The notes beneath the pieces are model-generated. The model was given only the letters and a program-made list of their open reading frames with translations. It was not told the DNA's origin and searched no databases. A stretch of DNA of 64,000 nt, taken from positions 32,074,504 to 32,138,503 of the forward strand of contig NC_051075.1 of NCBI RefSeq assembly GCF_004664715.2, written 5' to 3'. Shown one piece after another: positions 60,601-64,000 of this stretch. Source of the stretch: Peromyscus leucopus. Taxonomy: Eukaryota; Chordata; Mammalia; Rodentia; Cricetidae. Position 1 is the first letter of the stretch. Each line of letters opens with the position of its first letter. A program made the position numbers and the translations under genes.

Positions 60601-61188
60601 ACTGTCTGGCATAGACATGATAGTAATTTCTAACTCACTAAAGTATGTCTGCTGTTCTTTATCCACTTTATCTATAGAGCAAATGTTCAACAAATTCCAG
60701 TCACCAGTACAGCTGGTCTGCTGAGATCTGTCTATTAAGTGAGTTATAGGTCTGTTTGTTGGGATCTCTACTTCTGGAACACTCTGTGGTAATTCAGAAG
60801 CTGTTTCTCCAACACTGGCTGGAGGTTCTTCAAGGGTAAGGGTTTTATCAATGAATAGGACTTTTTCTTCCATAGGAACATCTGTCTGTAGAGATTTATC
60901 AGTCATTTCCATGCCTCGCTTTCTCTTTGTCCAAGTTTGCTGAAGTTGAGAAGAAAGTCTAAGAGACTCATATTCTTTACTAGAGGGGTTGCCTTTGCTT
61001 CCAGAAATACTACCAATACTGAGGGTAGCTTTAGGGGCAGGAGGTTGTACTACAGCCACAGGTTTCTTTTTTTCTGTCACATCTGTCTGCTGGGACTTGT
61101 CTACCATCGGTTGGCTGGGTCGTCTTCTCCTTCTAAATTCCTGCCTCCCTAAGGAGATAGGCTGTTCAGGTTCATCACTTTCTTCCAT
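57697..61188 (-). CDS. FSCB: FSCB, fibrous sheath CABYR-binding protein (complete, single exon, 1163 aa)
   Basis: FSCB is a sperm-tail protein of the fibrous sheath (flagellar principal piece). It is known to bind CABYR, to be phosphorylated by PKA and to be made late in spermiogenesis. Recognition rests on the N-terminus (MEESDEPEQPIS), the basic stretch R19-R23 followed by P24-S25 (an RRxS-type PKA site), and the long proline/glutamate repeat. Residues 1-190 hold four D(K/R)xxQT motifs (30-36, 97-103, 153-159, 176-182). Residues 190-390 are acidic and only loosely repetitive. Residues 390-860 are about 32 tandem units of PPPPTEEAPAEEV (13 aa). Residues 860-1163 are diverged repeats ending in an acidic-then-basic tail (IKIELKNPSS). 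Mouse FSCB is of similar length and human FSCB is shorter, from memory. A longer reading from 61200 would begin with TTG; the first ATG is at 61188, with G at -3 and +4, and an in-frame TGA lies at 61216-61218. No polypyrimidine tract or acceptor is seen just upstream, so it is probably intronless. No frameshift is present. Confidence 0.93.
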   Translation of the reverse strand: MEESDEPEQPISLGRQEFRRRRRPSQPMVDKSQQTDVTEKKKPVAVVQPPAPKATLSIGSISGSKGNPSSKEYESLRLSSQLQQTWTKRKRGMEMTDKSLQTDVPMEEKVLFIDKTLTLEEPPASVGETASELPQSVPEVEIPTNRPITHLIDRSQQTSCTGDWNLLNICSIDKVDKEQQTYFSELEITIMSMPDSSLIKSKEETVPVAQEGSLLEVNGCLEIEVLSTEKIPDAIMPFTEGEFSGKIQALPADELPSVEAPVDISHLSVQEALSGKSDDQQKSQGAEVAPSELPTEILVALSQEVLAKVQNLATEAFLESSGKVEPAVAEESTDGVQSLPSEEASKEIPVEVQPPLDEQAIEAVPAEIVLVLDEKFPAEEVFEGGQPPSTEEVPAEKAPAEVTPPPAEEAPGEETSAEVPPPPTEDTLVEDIPAEIPPPPSEEAPAEIPPPPSEEAPAEEVPPPPTEEAPEEEVPPPPTEEAPAEVTPPPTEEAPAEEAPPPPTEEAPAEEAPPPPTEEAPVEEAPPPPTEEALVEDIPAEISPPLTEEAPAEEVPPPPTEEAPAEEVPPPPIEEAPAEEVPPPPTEEAPAEEVPPPPTKEALVEEVPPPSTEEAPAEEVPPPPTEEAPAEEVPPLLTEEAPVEEVPPPPTEEAPAEEVPPPPTEEAPAEEVPPSLTEEAPAEEVPPPPTEEAPAEEVSPPPTEEAPAEEVLPLPTEEAPEEIPPPPTEEAPAEEVPPPPSEEAPAEEAPPPPTEEAPAEEVPPPPTEEAPAEEVPPPPTEEAPAEEVPPLLTEEAPAEEVPPPPTEEAPAEEVPPPPTEEAPAEEVPPPPTEEAPAEEVPPPPTEEGPTEVPLPPADGAPAEMAPTEVQPPSLERAPLEGLPLEEEVVIPQAEETPLEYLPVEMQPLPAEEDVAEGVPAREATGEVQPSSFEGAPIEEAPADVQLSAAEVVPAEEASEVQPLSLAPVDGDPAQVRIPQTEETPLEGDPVEVQSLPVEEVFTKVVPVEEGPAAEIGFPSSEGDPIEETTKEAQLTSVKESLEKASVEVQLPPPETPAEESPVVKQPSKTDAVPIQELPTEETPAEAPLPSSEQTPEDKALLKEHQLYPVANVSEKELESSLTGDRNSEGADPVPADVSRSKEEPISTFKIEGTIKIELKNPSS
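58640..60000 (-). repeat. FSCB: 39-bp coding minisatellite in FSCB (13-aa PPPPTEEAPAEEV unit)
   Basis: About 32 head-to-tail 39-bp units, counted by eye in translation. They vary mainly at the V/A residue before the prolines (EV versus EA), the P/L/S positions in the proline run, and T/S before EE. Three or four units are shortened by one codon or carry an inserted DIPA. Because 39 is a multiple of 3, copy-number change keeps the frame, so length variation between individuals and species is expected. The EA-type units cluster near the N-terminal end of the array, as expected from local unequal exchange. The unit is rich in PxxP and acidic residues and is predicted to be disordered. Confidence 0.95.
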
Positions 61189-61219
61189 TTCTATGACCAA
61201 TGATATCCAAATTTCTCAG

Positions 61220-62089
61220 TCTTCAAATTATTAATCATTAAGAATCGTAAATGTACCCAGTGGTTAAGTCTTTGCCCTCCTTCATTGAGTTTTTCTATTG
61301 AGCTCAGGAAAAAAATAATTCATAAGTTATTTCATTCTTCACTACCCTCTTGTTGGATCCCACCTTATTCATTCATCATCTTTCTTGGTTAGTCTCTATG
61401 AGGATAATCTCACTTTTAGAAGTTTCCCTCAAGGGTCTGTGACATCACAGCCACTTCTCCTTATAAGGTTCCGGAAGTTATATTCTCAGCAGTCTTAAGC
61501 TTGGTGTATTCACATAAGCAATGACTAAAAGTGAGGTGTCTAGCTTTAAAAAAAAGAAAACAGGTTGAAAGAAACATTTCTTTCCCAAATGAACAAGAAT
61601 TTAACTCCAAGAATACCACTAATTGTTAAAGGTGATGCTTTTTAGCTTGCAACTTCTTTTCCTCTTACTAACAAATCATAATACAGAACTCAGTATGCTG
61701 GAGAAGGTTGTCAATTATTAGAGTTAACATATGTGTAGAAATGTCTGCTAAATGGATGTTTATAGGACTTGAAAAAAGCTGCTACTTTTTAGAAGACTCG
61801 TGATTTGAAAGTCAATATCCACGGAAGATCCATTTCTTTGTTTTTAACCTTCAGTGACCACAGCCATGTACTACCAAAAGATAATTCATGTTTTCAGTCT
61901 CAAACAACTTAAGGTATTTCTAATTTTATTTCTAGTTATTGTAGAAAGTAGTTTTACCCAAAGATTTAAAGATGTGAAGCTACTGAACCTAAATATATGC
62001 CAAGGTGAAAAAAATGTTTTTAAAGCAGTCTCTATAGATTGTGCTGAACAACCACATGAAATGAATGCTACAAGTGGAAAAAAAAATCA
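61220..62089. other. FSCB 5' flank
   Basis: Apart from the promoter motifs, unique AT-rich DNA free of recent SINEs. The 89-codon frame at 61854-62123 has no recognisable domain and lies in L1-flanking DNA. Confidence 0.5.
61430..61480 (-). promoter_or_regulatory. Candidate FSCB core promoter: ETS, TATA/CArG and CRE-like sites
   Basis: Reading the minus strand, an ETS-type site (AACTTCCGG, 61479-61471) is followed by CCTTATAAGG (61468-61459), which is both a perfect CArG box and a TTATAA element, and then by TGATGTCA (61447-61440), one base off the CRE palindrome. The cluster lies 250-290 nt upstream of the ATG, so a TATA-driven start near 61430 would give a 5' UTR of about 240 nt. CRE variants bound by CREM are common in spermatid genes. 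Motifs are seen; function is inferred. Confidence 0.35.
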
Positions 62090-62235
62090 TCTTTCTAGTA
62101 ATGAATGGGACTGGTTTTATTGAGGGGTTTGATAGGGACAAAAGGAGAATGAGGGAGGCTGAGAGGGGAGGGCATTCAGAATATATTGTATACAATTTAT
62201 GAAACTATCAAATAACAAATTAACTGATAAAAATT
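62090..62235 (+). mobile_element. LINE-1 3' end scrap
   Basis: 'gagggaggctgagaggggag' then 'gaaactatcaaataacaaat' resembles an L1 3' terminus. Confidence 0.5.
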
Positions 62236-62307
62236 TGTATTGAATTGGAAAAGAGAAAACCCACAGAGGCATATCATAGGTGGCAAGTTCAGATTTTATC
62301 ACATTCA

Positions 62308-62315
<8 letters not shown>

Positions 62316-62350
<35 letters not shown>
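62316..62350. repeat. (GT)n microsatellite
   Basis: About 17 TG/GT units flanked by TATA tracts. Confidence 0.97.
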
Positions 62351-62355
<5 letters not shown>

Positions 62356-63185
62356 ATATATATAACCTATTACTCATATATAACACAAGAACACTACAAG
62401 ATATAGATTGATCAAAAGACATGCAAAAATACTATTTAGCTGACAAAAGCAGGCAAGACAAGAATAAAGTTTTAAAATGCACTCACAAGGGTCAAAATAA
62501 TGAATGTTTGCTAAATAATAGCATTAATCCAAAAATATTTCAAAATTTTCTTTATTGCTTCTAGACAACATGAAAGCAAATTGAACAATGCCTGTTGACA
62601 CACAGTGGTGCTATGGATGATATATACAAGGGTGCTATCCCTTGTATCTTCCTCCAAATTCATAAATTGAAACCTAAGCCCAGAGGTTCTTCTAGAACCT
62701 TCTAAAATAAAACCATCTACAAAGTAGAAACACAGATCAACTGACACACTGATTACCTTAGACTTTCAGGTCTCCAGAACTCTGAAAATACATACTTGAC
62801 AACTGACTTTAAATTCAAAATAATCAATGAATATTCCCAATACAAAAATATATTTATTTATGATATGATGTCATATCATATGACAAATACCTGTGATGAT
62901 AGATATGCCAGTTATTCTAATCATTACACATTGAATTCATACATTGAAAGTCAACATATGATTGAATCTTAACCCATGTGTTACAATTACTATGTCAATT
63001 AAAAATAAAAATACATTAAATGAGTAAGAACTTTATCTTACCTAATTATGACTGAATTCTTTTAGTATATTCTTTGTTTCTACTAGTAATAGTGAGCTCA
63101 TAGCCACGACTGATCATGCCTATACAATCAATTAATGATTCTACCTAAGATTCTAAACAGGCTTGTGAGGCACTTCATGGAACAT
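62351..63185. other. Intergenic DNA with a possible old MaLR fragment
   Basis: About 62630-62800 ('caaattcataaattgaaacc', 'caggtctccagaactctgaa') faintly resembles an MLT1-type LTR. No gene. Confidence 0.35.
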
Positions 63186-63189
63186 TTTC

Positions 63190-63860
63190 TCATGCTAATT
63201 TTTTTCTTCTTTTTTTTTTTACTGAAAATATATTCTTTTCTCAAACAATATATCCTGATTACAGTTTCCCCTCCCTCTACTCTTCCCAGCTCCTCCACCA
63301 CCTCCTCTCCTCTACATATCTACTCCCTTTCTGTCTCTCCTTAGAAAACAGCTGGCTTCTAAGAAGAGGTAGCAGCCAAACATGACAAAATAAAATATAA
63401 TAAGATAAAACAAAAACCATCACATCGTGGTTGGACAAGCAACTCAATAGAAGGAAAAGAGCCTCAAGAACAGGCACAGAAGTCAGAGACATGCTCATCC
63501 ACACACTCAGTAGTCCCATAAAAATACTAAGCCGAAAGCACATGTATGCAGAGGACATGGTGTAGACCAGGTTAGGCTCTGTACTTGCTGCTTCAGTATC
63601 TTTAAGTTCGTATAAGCCTTGCTCAATTGATTCAGGGGGCCTTATTCTCCCGGTGTCCTCCATACCCTCTGACGTGGACACTCTTTCTTCTCTGTGGTCC
63701 CCTGAGCTTTGAGGGGAGGGATTTGATGGAGATATCCCATTTAGACCAATGTGTTTCCAAGAACTGTCTCTTGCTGTGGATCTCAGCATCTGTTTCTGTC
63801 CACACCAGGAAAAGCTTCTCTGATAATCTCATACTTTTTCTTAAGGCCTACAGATGCTTT
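63190..63860 (-). mobile_element. LINE-1 3' region, reverse orientation
   Basis: T tract then 'tatatcctgattacagtttc' and 'cccctccctctactcttccc', a standard antisense L1 3' start. The 170-codon minus-strand frame (63789-63277) runs through it and is not a host gene. Confidence 0.7.
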
Positions 63861-64000
63861 CACAGATGGTTCAAGTGGTGATCTCATTACTCTCTGTTTA
63901 AGGTTTGGAATTTAACCCTTTTTCTTGGTAATCTCACATGACTTAGAACTTCTCACTTGATTCACATCTATTGATTTTTAAACTATGATTCCCAAATGAA

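Noticed and set aside
63277..63789. 170-codon minus-strand frame
   Set aside because: Lies in an antisense-oriented L1 3' region; not a host gene and not an intact L1 ORF.

Overview
This is a mammalian, almost certainly cricetid-rodent (hamster/vole/deer-mouse type), intergenic window with one recognisable protein-coding gene. The rodent call rests on many B1, B2, B3, B4 and ID SINEs and Lx-type LINE-1 3' ends. The cricetid call rests on the B1 right-hand end (the 'gcgcaaagctacacagag' form) and on solo-LTR families that I associate with cricetid genomes. There is no sign of bacterial or viral genomic DNA, and no tRNA, rRNA or snRNA gene was seen.

Layout. Positions 1-57,500 read as a gene desert: AT-rich unique DNA loaded with interspersed repeats. 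The main blocks are: L1 3' pieces at about 9.4-10.7, 24.2-24.8, 30.1-31.0, 38.2-41.6, 43.3-43.6, 47.8-48.2, 52.7-54.4 and 55.3-57.2 kb; a badly decayed L1 body at about 14.6-21.5 kb, interrupted by SINEs and LTRs; six copies of one solo-LTR family, five of them with 6-bp target-site duplications visible by eye; three copies of a second LTR family that carries B1-like modules inside it; one copy of a third; an apparent processed retrocopy at 34.4-35.1 kb; a MIR, an L2 and a URR1 DNA transposon; and long microsatellites.

The gene is FSCB (fibrous sheath CABYR-binding protein), minus strand, 61188 to 57697. It has a single open coding exon of 1163 codons, with a 39-bp coding minisatellite making up about 40% of it. 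A strong-context ATG, an in-frame upstream stop, a nearby AATAAA and a compact candidate promoter (ETS / TATA-or-CArG / CRE-like) fit a self-contained, intronless spermatid gene. FSCB lies in a large gene-poor interval (human 14q21, mouse chr 12), which matches the emptiness seen here.

Nothing here is convincingly a new biological system. The points most worth a second look are a four-fold DK.xQT short motif in the FSCB N-terminus that resembles dynein-light-chain (LC8) ligands, the paired CCAAT boxes in the main LTR family, the LTR family with built-in B1 heads, and two GC-richer segments with consensus splice donors that could be exons of unannotated non-coding transcripts.
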